From: an uncultured Clostridia bacterium
GTDB lineage: Bacteria > Bacillota > Clostridia > TANB77 > CAG-508
Assembly: GCA_934183325.1 (NCBI GenBank)
Contig: CAKPSH010000005.1
Coordinates: 10,207 to 74,206, forward strand
Reading direction: 5' to 3'
DNA: 64,000 nucleotides
Part shown: in pieces, positions 18,109 through 26,657 of the stretch
Numbering within the stretch: the stretch's first letter is position 1
How the letters are laid out: each line of letters starts with the position of its first letter
The notes under the pieces: generated by a model
The model's database searches: none
What the model was told of the DNA's origin: nothing
Seen by the model: the letters and a program-made list of their open reading frames with translations, nothing else
Made by a program: the position numbers and the translations under genes

Positions 18109-19005
18109 CTATATTAATGTTGCTCCTATGATACCAGCGTCATTTTCAAATTGTGCCATTACAATTTCTGGTATCTCTCTATTAAATGTTTTTGCACTTT
18201 TTAGCTTTTGTTCCACCTTATCTCCTAATATATCTGTGTGATAAACATAGCTTCCACCTATGCATATTGCTTCTGGTTCAAAGATATTTACAATATTTGT
18301 AATTCCTTCCACTAGGTTATTTGCATACTCTTCTAATATATCATCTATTTTTTCTAATTCCCTCTTAGCTAATTCAAATATTATTTCTCCACTTAACTCC
18401 TTAGAAATTCCTAGTCTTTCTGTTATTTTATCTCTTAATCCTTTCATAGATGCATATGTTTCAAAACATCCCCTTCTACCACATGTGCATTGATTTCCAT
18501 CTTTACAAATTAAAATATGCCCTATTTCCATTCCAGGATACTTTTTAGGTTTTAGCATTTTTCCATTAAGGAATACTGCTCCTCCTATTCCTGTTCCCAA
18601 ACACATAAATACCGCATCACTATATTTTTTTAATGCTCCATATTTTTTTTCGCATAGTCCCGCACATTTTGCATCATTTGCGAGTTTTATTGGTGCTGAA
18701 AAATACCTTGCTAATTTTTCTACTATATTGAGATTATATATTCCCAAATTTTCTGCCTTTACAATTACACCATCTTTATTTGAACCCGGACATGCTATTC
18801 CTATCATTTCAATATCTTTAATTTTCAAATCCTTTTCTTGTAATATATTATTTATTGAAATAGCAATAGTTTCTTCTATGAATTTTTCTATATTTTTTTT
18901 ATTGTCTGAACTTGTATTCTTTTCTTTTTTTAAAATTATATTTCCTTTATTGTCTACCAATCCTACTGCTATATGACTTCCTCCAATATCAATTCCTATT
19001 TTCAT
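18109..19005 (-). CDS. ROK family sugar kinase (glucokinase-like)
   Basis: A 298-residue ROK protein (repressor/ORF/kinase) without the DNA-binding N-terminal domain, so a cytoplasmic sugar kinase. Motifs: the phosphate-binding start GIDIGGSHIAVGLVD, the catalytic Asp region LANDAKCAGL, GLGTGIGGAVF, and the zinc site EIGHI...CTCGRRGC. ATP-dependent glucokinase is the default family role, but ManNAc kinase, fructokinase and allose kinase are equally possible, and there are no sugar genes nearby to decide. The ribosome site AAGGAGG is unusually far from the ATG (about 25 bases), so a nearer start or a weak site is possible. Confidence 0.88.
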   Translation of the reverse strand: MKIGIDIGGSHIAVGLVDNKGNIILKKEKNTSSDNKKNIEKFIEETIAISINNILQEKDLKIKDIEMIGIACPGSNKDGVIVKAENLGIYNLNIVEKLARYFSAPIKLANDAKCAGLCEKKYGALKKYSDAVFMCLGTGIGGAVFLNGKMLKPKKYPGMEIGHILICKDGNQCTCGRRGCFETYASMKGLRDKITERLGISKELSGEIIFELAKRELEKIDDILEEYANNLVEGITNIVNIFEPEAICIGGSYVYHTDILGDKVEQKLKSAKTFNREIPEIVMAQFENDAGIIGATLI

Positions 19006-19056
19006 ATTTTATATAATAAGTCCTTTATTTTGACTTTTTCCTCCTTAATATTTAAC

Positions 19057-19096
19057 ACAAGGGCAGAGACCATATAATCTCTGCCCTTGTTTTTTC
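19057..19096. terminator. intrinsic terminator between hpf and the ROK gene
   Basis: ACAAGGGCAGAGA (19057-19069) and TCTCTGCCCTTGT (19078-19090) form a perfect 13-bp stem. The stronger T-tract is on the plus strand, but position shows that it ends the minus-strand hpf transcript. Confidence 0.8.
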
Positions 19097-19101
19097 ATAA
19101 A

Positions 19102-19635
19102 TTAAGCTTCTGGTTCTACTAAACCATAGTTGTTTGAATCTTTTAACTTAAAGATTACATTTACTTTACCTGTATCAATATTAATAAATGTGAAGAAATT
19201 GTTTCCTGGTCTTTCTTGTAATTTTAATTGTGCGTCTTCTGGAGCCATTGGTTTAATTTCGTAATATAAAGTCTTTATAATTTCATTTTCAATAGGTTTT
19301 GCTTCTTGAATAAATACAGATTCCTTAACTTTTAAAGAATCATCTCTATTCATTTTATCCTTCTTTGTTTTTGCTTTTCTTATTTGTCCTTCTAATATAT
19401 CAATATCTTTATCTATTGCTGCATATAAATCAGCATGTTCTGTTACAGCTCTAAACATATCATATTTTGTATTTACCTGTATTTCTGCAACTTGGCTATT
19501 TTTTTCTGCCTTAACTGTAACTGTAGCACTTACCTCTTCATCAAAATATTTTTCAACTCTTTCTAATTTTTTTTCTGCGTAATCAATAATTGCATCTGTA
19601 ACTTTAATATCTTTTCCTGTTACTTTAACATTCAT
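19102..19635 (-). CDS. hpf: long-form ribosome hibernation promoting factor
   Basis: 177 residues. HPF binds the 30S decoding region and dimerises 70S ribosomes into inactive 100S particles during slow growth. The N-terminal domain (about 1-100) is the beta-alpha-beta-beta-beta-alpha RaiA fold starting MNVKVTGKDIKVTDAI. The C-terminal domain (about 120-177) has the dimerisation sequence PMAPEDAQLKLQ...FFTFIN. Monocistronic, between its own promoter and a terminator. The AGGAAGG ribosome site is near-consensus. Confidence 0.95.
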   Translation of the reverse strand: MNVKVTGKDIKVTDAIIDYAEKKLERVEKYFDEEVSATVTVKAEKNSQVAEIQVNTKYDMFRAVTEHADLYAAIDKDIDILEGQIRKAKTKKDKMNRDDSLKVKESVFIQEAKPIENEIIKTLYYEIKPMAPEDAQLKLQERPGNNFFTFINIDTGKVNVIFKLKDSNNYGLVEPEA

Positions 19636-19676
19636 TTTACATCTTCCTTCCTGAATTCATTTGGTTGTTCAAGGTT

Positions 19677-19706
19677 ATTATAACTAATAACTCTCTTATT
19701 TGTCAA
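19677..19706 (-). promoter_or_regulatory. hpf promoter
   Basis: Minus-strand TTGACA (19701-19706) and TATAAT (19677-19682), both perfect, with an 18-base spacer, about 40 bases before the ATG. Confidence 0.8.
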
Positions 19707-19713
19707 CACTTTA

Positions 19714-20640
19714 TTAATGTTTTCTTCTATTTATCGCATATGCACTTCCTTGTGTAACCTTTGCTAAATGTTTTACCTGTGCACCTACTTCTCCTATTTC
19801 TAACGGATTATTAAATCTATCACTTGATACTTCAACTATTCCTATTGAAATCGAAACTAAAGGTATTTCTTCAATAATTCCTCTTCTATTTGGAACTTTT
19901 AAATAACCTCTATTTTTATCCTCTTCAGTATAATAATTTTGGATGATATCATCGAATTCCAATATTATATCCTGGCATATTGTTTCATAATCAATATCTC
20001 CCAATATAGCTACAAAATCATCTCCACCTATATGTCCTATAAAATTATGTACAGAATCCTCTTTATTTATATTTTCAATTATTATTTTTGCAGTCTGTTT
20101 TATTATTTCATCACCTGCAACAAAACCATAAGTATCATTATATGCCTTAAAGTTATCTAAATCAAAATACATTACAATGAATTCTTCTTTTTTTAGCATT
20201 TTTTTCTTCAGTTCTGCCTGTATTTGTATATTTCCAGGTAATCCAGTTAGAGGACTTACTCCTCTATTTTTTCCCATTAATCTTGTTATATTTTTTATTG
20301 TATAATATAAATATTCTCTATCCACTGGCTTTTTTATAATAAATTCTACTTGTGATTGCAAAATCTCAATTTTATGATTTATATCTTCACTTTCACTTAT
20401 TACAATTATAGGTGTTATACTATTATCTTCATTTTCTCTTATTTCATTGCAAACCTCTATAATATCTTTTTTTGAATTTTCTTCGTTTATTATTATCAAT
20501 GATGGAATATTATTTAAGACATCTTCTAATTCTTTTGTTTTTATAGTTTTAATTGCATAATCTTTTTCTTTCTCAAAAGCTTTATTTATACCTTGAGTTA
20601 ATTCATTTTTATCATCAATAATATAAATCTCGTGCTTCAT
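19714..20640 (-). CDS. diguanylate cyclase with degenerate receiver domain
   Basis: A 308-residue cytoplasmic signalling protein. Residues 1-120 have a CheY-like receiver fold (YIIDD acidic pair near 6-9, IIVISES strand, KKP Lys near 107). The usual phosphoacceptor Asp at the end of the third strand is replaced by Asn-Glu (LIIINEEN), so phosphorylation is doubtful. Residues 135-300 are a GGDEF domain with active-site GGDDF near 207 and the substrate-binding DLDNFKAYND motif. GGDDF is a conservative variant, so c-di-GMP synthesis is plausible. It is the last of three genes in an operon behind a CmpB-like membrane protein (10-base gap). Confidence 0.85.
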   Translation of the reverse strand: MKHEIYIIDDKNELTQGINKAFEKEKDYAIKTIKTKELEDVLNNIPSLIIINEENSKKDIIEVCNEIRENEDNSITPIIVISESEDINHKIEILQSQVEFIIKKPVDREYLYYTIKNITRLMGKNRGVSPLTGLPGNIQIQAELKKKMLKKEEFIVMYFDLDNFKAYNDTYGFVAGDEIIKQTAKIIIENINKEDSVHNFIGHIGGDDFVAILGDIDYETICQDIILEFDDIIQNYYTEEDKNRGYLKVPNRRGIIEEIPLVSISIGIVEVSSDRFNNPLEIGEVGAQVKHLAKVTQGSAYAINRRKH

Positions 20641-20650
20641 ATTGTTATTC

Positions 20651-21409
20651 CTACTTTCTTAAGTATTTTGCTATTTGTTTAAACTTTTCTGATTTCATAC
20701 TAGGAAAAGCTCTTCTTATTCTAACTGTTTGCCTCATTAATTTCATTTTTAGAATTCCTTCTTGAGTTTTCAAATCGTTTATTAATAATTGTATACCTTC
20801 TTTGCTACTTGTTTTATTTCCCATATTCTTAAGTTCTTGCAATTTCATTTTTATTTCATTTCTAATATTTTTTATATCTTCAAGTTTTTTAGATATACCA
20901 TTAAGTTTTATTGTACTTACTATAGTATCTATGGTCATTGTAATTGCTAATGTAATTCCACTTCCGATAAGTATTCTATAATCCACTTTATTTATTGCTT
21001 CTTGAATTACTGGGTGAACTCTATATATAAATATCACCCCTAATATTCCCCAAAAGAAAGAGTTTAGCAAACAAACTCTTCCATTTATATTAAACTTATT
21101 ATTTGAATAATCCCAATACTTTTCATGTAAAACTTTTTCAATTGCCCAAGCTACAATATACTCCCAAATAGATAATATTACAAATCCAATAACAAATACA
21201 TGTAATGGATTATCATTATATCCACTTAAAAAAGCATACATTATTAGTGCTCCTAATCCATAGATTGGGCAAAAAGGTCCATATAAAAAACCACTATTTA
21301 CGAGTTTTTTTTCATAAATTGTTTTATACACACTTTCTAAAACCCAACCTATGAAAGAATATATGAAAAAGTAATCTAACGTTTTTATTATTATCATAAA
21401 TCTATCCAT
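20651..21409 (-). CDS. CmpB-like membrane protein (putative ABC transporter permease, PF06541)
   Basis: A 252-residue membrane protein with about five or six helices and a charged C-terminal helix (about 185-250). Family landmarks are GFLYGPFCPIYGLGAL, WDYSNNKFNINGRVC and the following NSFFWGILG. The family is annotated as a putative ABC permease, but no ABC partner is here and the transport role is unproven. The ATG at 21409 lies three bases after the upstream stop, suggesting coupled translation; a TTG at 21427 would add six residues and overlap that gene. A paralogue lies at 31152-31850. Confidence 0.8.
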   Translation of the reverse strand: MDRFMIIIKTLDYFFIYSFIGWVLESVYKTIYEKKLVNSGFLYGPFCPIYGLGALIMYAFLSGYNDNPLHVFVIGFVILSIWEYIVAWAIEKVLHEKYWDYSNNKFNINGRVCLLNSFFWGILGVIFIYRVHPVIQEAINKVDYRILIGSGITLAITMTIDTIVSTIKLNGISKKLEDIKNIRNEIKMKLQELKNMGNKTSSKEGIQLLINDLKTQEGILKMKLMRQTVRIRRAFPSMKSEKFKQIAKYLRK

Positions 21410-21411
21410 AC

Positions 21412-22392
21412 TTATCTGACACACCAACCTGAAATTGTTTCTTCTGCACCTTCAATGTTCTTTACTGTTAGCTCTAAGTAATTAAATCCTTCAATCAATT
21501 CTATGCTATTATCAGTTATTGATAATTCCCCATTTAGAGTTTTTTCATCGGATTTAATAAGGGTTAGCTTTTCTTTAACATTTTCTATTAATTTTCCATC
21601 TTTTGCAACATCATCTACTTTCGCATTATATAATTTATAAGAATATGATTGCAATCCTTGTTCATCATTCATTTTAACAATAAATACTGTTCTATCAGTT
21701 TTGAAGTTAACTTTTACTGTTGGTTTTGTAATTCCTTGAACTGACATTTCCTTAGTTTGAGTAATATTTTTATTATTTATAGCAGTTACTGAAATTGTAT
21801 TTAATCCAATTGGAATATCTGATATAATTTCCATTGTTTGTTGACTTCTACTTTGTGGATATTCAAGCTTTTCTTCTTCTGAATTCCATTTATAAGATAA
21901 ACTTTGTAATCCTTCTATATCCGTTACAGTTATTTTTATCTGTTTGTTATTTACAACAGACAAATTCATATATGTACCGTTGTATGATATTTCCTTTGAT
22001 GCTGTTGCTGTTTTTCCTTCAATATCAACAGCTACAACATCTAAAATATTTGTTCCAGCTAAAACATCTATTTTCTCTGTAATTGTACCAGATTTATTTT
22101 CACTTAAAGTGGTTTCTTCTCCTTTATTCCATCTATAAATTATACTTTTTATATTTTTTGTATGTTCCACCTTTATTATAGCCTGATTATTTTCCATGCT
22201 AATACCTATCACTGGAACTTTAGCCATTTCAATTGCTTCATTTCTTCTTTTTGTTGAACTAATTAATTGATATCCCCCCATACCAGTCAATATAATTCCA
22301 AATATTATAATAGCAATTACAAAAAATAATAATATTTTTTTTAGATTTTTCTTAGAATTTTCATCTTGAATTGTATACAGAATTTGATTCAT
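21412..22392 (-). CDS. membrane-anchored extracellular protein with Ig-like repeats
   Basis: 326 residues. One membrane anchor (about 19-42) is followed by an outward-facing region of three or four similar beta-rich units. Each has a pattern like ITVTDIEGLQSLSYKWN or VKMNDEQGLQSYSYKLYN: a ligand-free, Ig/cadherin-like repeat seen in many clostridial surface proteins. No catalytic motif is seen. It is the first gene of the operon continuing into the CmpB-like and GGDEF genes, so the set may form a membrane-sensing unit; that is an inference from gene order only. Confidence 0.65.
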   Translation of the reverse strand: MNQILYTIQDENSKKNLKKILLFFVIAIIIFGIILTGMGGYQLISSTKRRNEAIEMAKVPVIGISMENNQAIIKVEHTKNIKSIIYRWNKGEETTLSENKSGTITEKIDVLAGTNILDVVAVDIEGKTATASKEISYNGTYMNLSVVNNKQIKITVTDIEGLQSLSYKWNSEEEKLEYPQSRSQQTMEIISDIPIGLNTISVTAINNKNITQTKEMSVQGITKPTVKVNFKTDRTVFIVKMNDEQGLQSYSYKLYNAKVDDVAKDGKLIENVKEKLTLIKSDEKTLNGELSITDNSIELIEGFNYLELTVKNIEGAEETISGWCVR

Positions 22393-22490
22393 TTTATTAC
22401 TAACTATCAGTACTGTTATACTGATATTCCTCCTTCTATCCTATTTCATTCATTGTCTTTTATACTAGTCCATTTTTATTGTATTACATT

Positions 22491-22519
22491 TTAATATTTT
22501 TTTCAATACTATATGTCAA
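22491..22519 (-). promoter_or_regulatory. promoter of the Ig-repeat/CmpB/GGDEF operon
   Basis: Minus-strand TTGACA (22514-22519) and TATTAA (22491-22496) with a 17-base spacer. The -35 overlaps the end of trmFO. It leaves a leader of nearly 100 bases. Confidence 0.6.
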
Positions 22520-22521
22520 AA

Positions 22522-23823
22522 TTATATATTCTGCTCTTTTAAATAATTCATCAAATCTGTTAATGATCTGTCTGCTAATTTTTCATATTTGATTTTTTTA
22601 TCTTTAATTTTTTCCTCGAAACTTGGTATTATCCCAAAATTTGCATTCATTGGTTGAAATTTTGGATTTTCTGTTGCTATATATTTTGATAATGCTCCAA
22701 TCATTGTCGTCTCTGGAAAAATAATTTGATTTAACTTTTTTAATCTATTAACCACATTTAATCCAACTACCATTCCTGAAGATATTGATTCTACATATCC
22801 TTCTACACCTGTTATTTGCCCTGCAAAGAAAATATTATTGTTTTTTCTTAAATTATATGTTCTATCTAATAATTCTGTAGAATTTATAAATGTATTCCTG
22901 TGCATTACTCCGTATTTTACAAATTCAGCATTTTCAAGTCCAGGTATTAAACTAAATACTCTTTTTTGTTCACCAAACTTTAAATTTGTTTGAAATCCAA
23001 CTATATTATATAAATTGCCTTCTTCATTATCTTGTCTTAATTGCACAATAGCATATGGTCTATTACCATTCCTTGGATCTGTAAATCCAACTGGCTTCAA
23101 AGGTCCAAATCTAAGTGTATCTATTCCTCTTTTAGCCATTACTTCTACAGGCATACATCCTTCAAATATTTCCCTTTTTTCAAATTCATGTAACTCCACT
23201 ATTTCTGCATTAACCAATTCATTCCAAAATCTTTCATATTCTTCTTTATTCATTGGTAAATTAATATAACAGGCTTCACCTTTTCCATATCTATCACCCA
23301 AGAAACCAATATTCATATCTATAGAAGCTTTTTCAACTATTGGTGCTGCTGCATCATAAAAATGTAATCTGTTAATACCAGTTAATTTTTTTATGTCTTC
23401 TGATAGTGCATCAGATGTCAATGGTCCTGTTGCTATTACAGTAATTTCATTTTCCGGTACCTCTGTTATCTCTTCATTAATAACTGTAATATTCTCCATT
23501 TCTTTAATTTTTTTAGTTACTAATTCTGAAAATTTCTCTCTATCTACTGCTAATGCTTGCCCAGCAGGAACACTTGTTATATCTGCACATTTAATCAATA
23601 ATGAATCTAGCAATCGTAATTCTTCTTTCAGTAATCCACAAGCATTTGTATGTAAATTAGATTTAAAAGAATTACTACACACTATTTCAGCTAAATTTGA
23701 ATTACTGTGTGCAGGAGAAAATTTATTAGGCTTCATTTCATATAATTTAACTTCAATTCCATTTTTTGCTATTTGATAAGCTGCTTCACATCCAGCTAAT
23801 CCTCCCCCAATAATATTTACCAC
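22522..23823 (-). CDS. trmFO: methylenetetrahydrofolate-tRNA-(uracil-5)-methyltransferase
   Basis: A 433-residue folate- and FAD-dependent enzyme that forms ribothymidine at position 54 of tRNA. The FAD Rossmann motif GGGLAGCEAA opens the protein. Other family sequences are SNLAEIVCSNSFKS, the KEELRLLDS stretch, YDAAAPIV, FGPLKPVGFTDP and FFAGQITGVEGYVES. Length is normal. The start is GTG with AGGAGAG nine bases upstream. The gene stands alone, followed by the Ig-repeat operon and preceded by a 500-base gene-poor region with repeat copy 2. Confidence 0.96.
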   Translation of the reverse strand: MVNIIGGGLAGCEAAYQIAKNGIEVKLYEMKPNKFSPAHSNSNLAEIVCSNSFKSNLHTNACGLLKEELRLLDSLLIKCADITSVPAGQALAVDREKFSELVTKKIKEMENITVINEEITEVPENEITVIATGPLTSDALSEDIKKLTGINRLHFYDAAAPIVEKASIDMNIGFLGDRYGKGEACYINLPMNKEEYERFWNELVNAEIVELHEFEKREIFEGCMPVEVMAKRGIDTLRFGPLKPVGFTDPRNGNRPYAIVQLRQDNEEGNLYNIVGFQTNLKFGEQKRVFSLIPGLENAEFVKYGVMHRNTFINSTELLDRTYNLRKNNNIFFAGQITGVEGYVESISSGMVVGLNVVNRLKKLNQIIFPETTMIGALSKYIATENPKFQPMNANFGIIPSFEEKIKDKKIKYEKLADRSLTDLMNYLKEQNI

Positions 23824-23913
23824 TTTTTTCTCTCCTTTATTTATGATTATCTATTTTATCAAAAACAGCCTTTTATTACAATAGTTAATAAAGACAAAAG
23901 AATAAAAAAGAAG

Positions 23914-24034
23914 ATAAAAAACAAGAATAACATTTTCTAAGTGCCAGAGGCACATAAGAAAATTTAATTCTTCCATAATTATCTTCTAAGGAAACTCACT
24001 ATTTCATAGATGACTTTCCTAAGAAGATAAAAAA
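23914..24034 (-). repeat. terminator-associated palindromic repeat, copy 2 (long form, 121 bp)
   Basis: Same length and order as copy 1, in the opposite orientation. Read on the minus strand it follows the terminator at 24037-24060 directly, sharing its T-tract. Its hairpin-B outer stem has ATCTTC paired with GAAGAT, where copy 1 has ATATTC with GAATAT: a compensatory pair change. One arm of hairpin A is altered (AATTAAATTTTCT). Confidence 0.92.
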
Positions 24035-24036
24035 TT

Positions 24037-24060
24037 AGGAGGTAATAATAATTACCTCCC
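24037..24060 (-). terminator. intrinsic terminator in the comEC-trmFO gap
   Basis: Minus strand: GGAGGTAAT pairs with ATTACCTCC over a 4-base loop, followed by TAATTTTTTATC. It lies 260 bases after comEC, so it may end a separate short transcript that starts at the promoter at 24184-24211. Confidence 0.85.
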
Positions 24061-24074
24061 TTCATTTGTACTTT

Positions 24075-24152
24075 CTACATTTGTTTATTCCATTTTCTAT
24101 TGTTTATTTTACTATTCATTTGTAAAATTTTATCTTTTGTTTCTGTCATCAT
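24075..24152 (-). CDS. candidate 25-residue peptide (or short RNA) between promoter and terminator
   Basis: An ATG-initiated frame of 25 codons encodes a hydrophilic, Lys/Asn-rich peptide starting MMTETKDKIL and ending NRKWNKQM. It fits neatly between a promoter-like pair (24184-24211) and a terminator (24037-24060). The ribosome site is weak (GAAAGA about 14 bases upstream), so the transcript could instead be a small RNA of roughly 140 nt. No similarity can be claimed. Confidence 0.3.
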   Translation of the reverse strand: MMTETKDKILQMNSKINNRKWNKQM

Positions 24153-24183
24153 TTGTTTATTATTAATCTTTCGTTCTATTTAT

Positions 24184-24211
24184 ATTTTACATTTTTATTT
24201 TTTAATGTCAA
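24184..24211 (-). promoter_or_regulatory. candidate promoter of a short transcript downstream of comEC
   Basis: Minus-strand TTGACA (24206-24211) and TAAAAT (24184-24189) with a 16-base spacer. The rest of the 500-base gap (23824-24325) is AT-rich sequence with repeat copy 2, this transcript and no other recognisable content. Confidence 0.5.
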
Positions 24212-24325
24212 CTATTGCTTTTTTATTTTTATAGTCTTTGTGTAAATTTTTTGCTTGTACATAGCTTATTATAGCTGTTTTGTTTTTATCATTTCTATTT
24301 ATTACATTTTAATTACATTTTCGTT

Positions 24326-26623
24326 TTAATTTGTAATATTTATTTTTTTATTAATTCTCAATTTATTCTTTTTGTAATTTATTATAATTTCTCCATCCAT
24401 ATCAGTTCTATATATACTTGTTTTTATTCTACTCAGCCTTTCGATTGTAACCTTTGCTGGATGTCCAAATTTATTATTTTTTCCTACGCCAATTATCGCA
24501 ATTTCTGGAAGTACTTCATTTAAAAACTCTTCACTAGTTGAAGTATTTGAACCATGGTGGGCAACCTTCAATACTTTCGATTTCAAAATATCTGTACCTT
24601 GATATAATTCTATTATTTTTCTTTCTGCTTTTTCCTCTATGTCTCCTGTAAATAAAATACTAAACTCTTTATAATTTAATTTTGCGACAATCGAATTATT
24701 ATTCATATCATCAAATATTAGATCTTCATTAGGATATAATATATTTAATTTTACCGATTTATCTATTTCAATTACATTTCCCTTTTTTACCAAAATAATA
24801 TTTATATATTTTTCCCTAGCTTTTTTTATTATTTTTTCAAACAACTCTGTTCTTTCTACTTGCTTTGAGATTATCAAATTGCTAATCTTTACACCATCCA
24901 TAATAGTTAATAATGCTTCACAATGGTCAGAATCAAAATGAGATATCATTACATAGTCTAACTTTTTTATTTTTCTATTTAATAAATATGGTAAAACAAT
25001 CTGTCCACCAATATCATAGCCACTTTCTTTTGTTCTTCCACCTGTATCAATTAAAATCTTTTTATTTGATTGAGTCACAATTAATGTTGAATCTCCTTGT
25101 CCTACATCTATAAAATATATTCTCAGTCCTTGAAACTTATATATATTCATCGATATAATTAATATGATATTAATCAAAACAATTGTCTTCTTATATTTTA
25201 TTAAATAATAATATTTTTTCTTCTTAAAAATAGTTAATACTAAAATTAATACATAATAACCAATTATATATATACTACTTGGCGTTGTTACATATATTTT
25301 AGATAGTTTCATAGTACCAAAAAAATTTGCAGTTATAACTAACGCATTAACTAAAATATTTTCTATATATGCCATTATATATGCTAATTTTATTGATAAA
25401 AAAGATACACTTACAATAATAAAGCCCATCATGATAATAGGTCCAATTATTATCGATATAAGTAAATTTGATATTAAAAAAGTTAAAGAAATTGTATGAT
25501 AATTATAAATCAAGATATTAATTATTATTGTTTGTGCTGATAATATAGTAGAAATTGCTTTGCTCACTCTTTCAATATGTACTAGTCTTTTAAAAAAGTT
25601 TTCATAGCTTTTTTTTAATAATATAATTCCAATTACTCCACCATAACTTAATTGAAAACTAATATCTAAAATTGTAAATGGATTTATAACCAGTAAAACT
25701 AACATTGATATAGCAATATTATTAACTATATCACTTTTTCTATATAAGATATTTGCTACTATTCCCATTATTGTCATCATTGCTGCTCTTATAATTGATA
25801 CTCCACTATTTGTTACTAATGTAAAAAATATAATTCCAATAATTAATATTATTTTTCTTATTCTTTTATCAATGTTTAGCTGATTTATCATTAACTCTAA
25901 AATAATTACTATATATGATATATGTGTGCCAGAAATTGCTAATATATGGTATACCCCACTGTTTTTAAAATTTTCAATTATATTATTGTCTAATTCTTTA
26001 TTATCTCCTATTAGAATTCCTATTAATAAATTAGCCATTTTTTTATCAAATATTTTCTTTATATTTTCTTTAGCTTTTTTATTTACTCCATATACTATAC
26101 TTTCTATATCATTTTTATTATCTTTGGATATAATTTTAACATCTTTACAATTTAATATCCCATAAATTTTCTTTGTCTTCAAATATTGTAAATAATCAAA
26201 CCCTTTATAGTTTCTTTGTATATCTGCTTTTTCATAATTTCCTTTAACTTCAATTTTATCACCATATTCTAAGATTTTATTAGTTTTTAATAGCAATTTC
26301 ATCCTAGTATATTTATTAGGTCTAGTAATTTTTATAATATAAGTATTATTAAATTCATTACTTTTTTCTAAGCTCTCTACAATTCCTGTTAAAGTTTCAT
26401 TTTCTGTAAAGCTTAAATATGCTTCTTCATATTTTTTATTTATTGTTTTTATTTGAGTATTTGATACAACTATAGATGTTAATATGATTATGAGCATTTT
26501 ATAATTTTTCTTATTAATCAATATAATAATTATAAAAATAGGAGCTATATTTATTTTAAAATATAGCTCCCAAATTATTCCTATTATATATCCTATTAGT
26601 GCAACTAAGATTGGTCTTTTCAT
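24326..26623 (-). CDS. comEC: ComEC/Rec2 DNA-uptake channel protein
   Basis: A 765-residue polytopic membrane protein that carries transforming single-stranded DNA across the membrane. Order: N-terminal helices and a soluble OB-like DUF4131 region (about 60-170), the Competence domain (about 195-470; LAISGTHISYI and SIIRAAMM motifs), and a C-terminal metallo-beta-lactamase domain (about 490-765; IDVGQGDST, SHFDSDHCEAL and the late KVAHHGSNTSTSEEFL). These are standard ComEC features. No comEA or other competence gene is adjacent. ATG start after AAAGGAAT. Isolated comEC is common in Clostridia, and competence is not shown by its presence. Confidence 0.93.
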   Translation of the reverse strand: MKRPILVALIGYIIGIIWELYFKINIAPIFIIIILINKKNYKMLIIILTSIVVSNTQIKTINKKYEEAYLSFTENETLTGIVESLEKSNEFNNTYIIKITRPNKYTRMKLLLKTNKILEYGDKIEVKGNYEKADIQRNYKGFDYLQYLKTKKIYGILNCKDVKIISKDNKNDIESIVYGVNKKAKENIKKIFDKKMANLLIGILIGDNKELDNNIIENFKNSGVYHILAISGTHISYIVIILELMINQLNIDKRIRKIILIIGIIFFTLVTNSGVSIIRAAMMTIMGIVANILYRKSDIVNNIAISMLVLLVINPFTILDISFQLSYGGVIGIILLKKSYENFFKRLVHIERVSKAISTILSAQTIIINILIYNYHTISLTFLISNLLISIIIGPIIMMGFIIVSVSFLSIKLAYIMAYIENILVNALVITANFFGTMKLSKIYVTTPSSIYIIGYYVLILVLTIFKKKKYYYLIKYKKTIVLINIILIISMNIYKFQGLRIYFIDVGQGDSTLIVTQSNKKILIDTGGRTKESGYDIGGQIVLPYLLNRKIKKLDYVMISHFDSDHCEALLTIMDGVKISNLIISKQVERTELFEKIIKKAREKYINIILVKKGNVIEIDKSVKLNILYPNEDLIFDDMNNNSIVAKLNYKEFSILFTGDIEEKAERKIIELYQGTDILKSKVLKVAHHGSNTSTSEEFLNEVLPEIAIIGVGKNNKFGHPAKVTIERLSRIKTSIYRTDMDGEIIINYKKNKLRINKKINITN

Positions 26624-26657
26624 TTCTATTCCTTTCTCTTTGTTGCCCCCTATATAA

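Noticed and set aside
24326..26623. comEC as evidence of a competence island
   Set aside because: No other competence gene is nearby, and isolated comEC is common in Clostridia.
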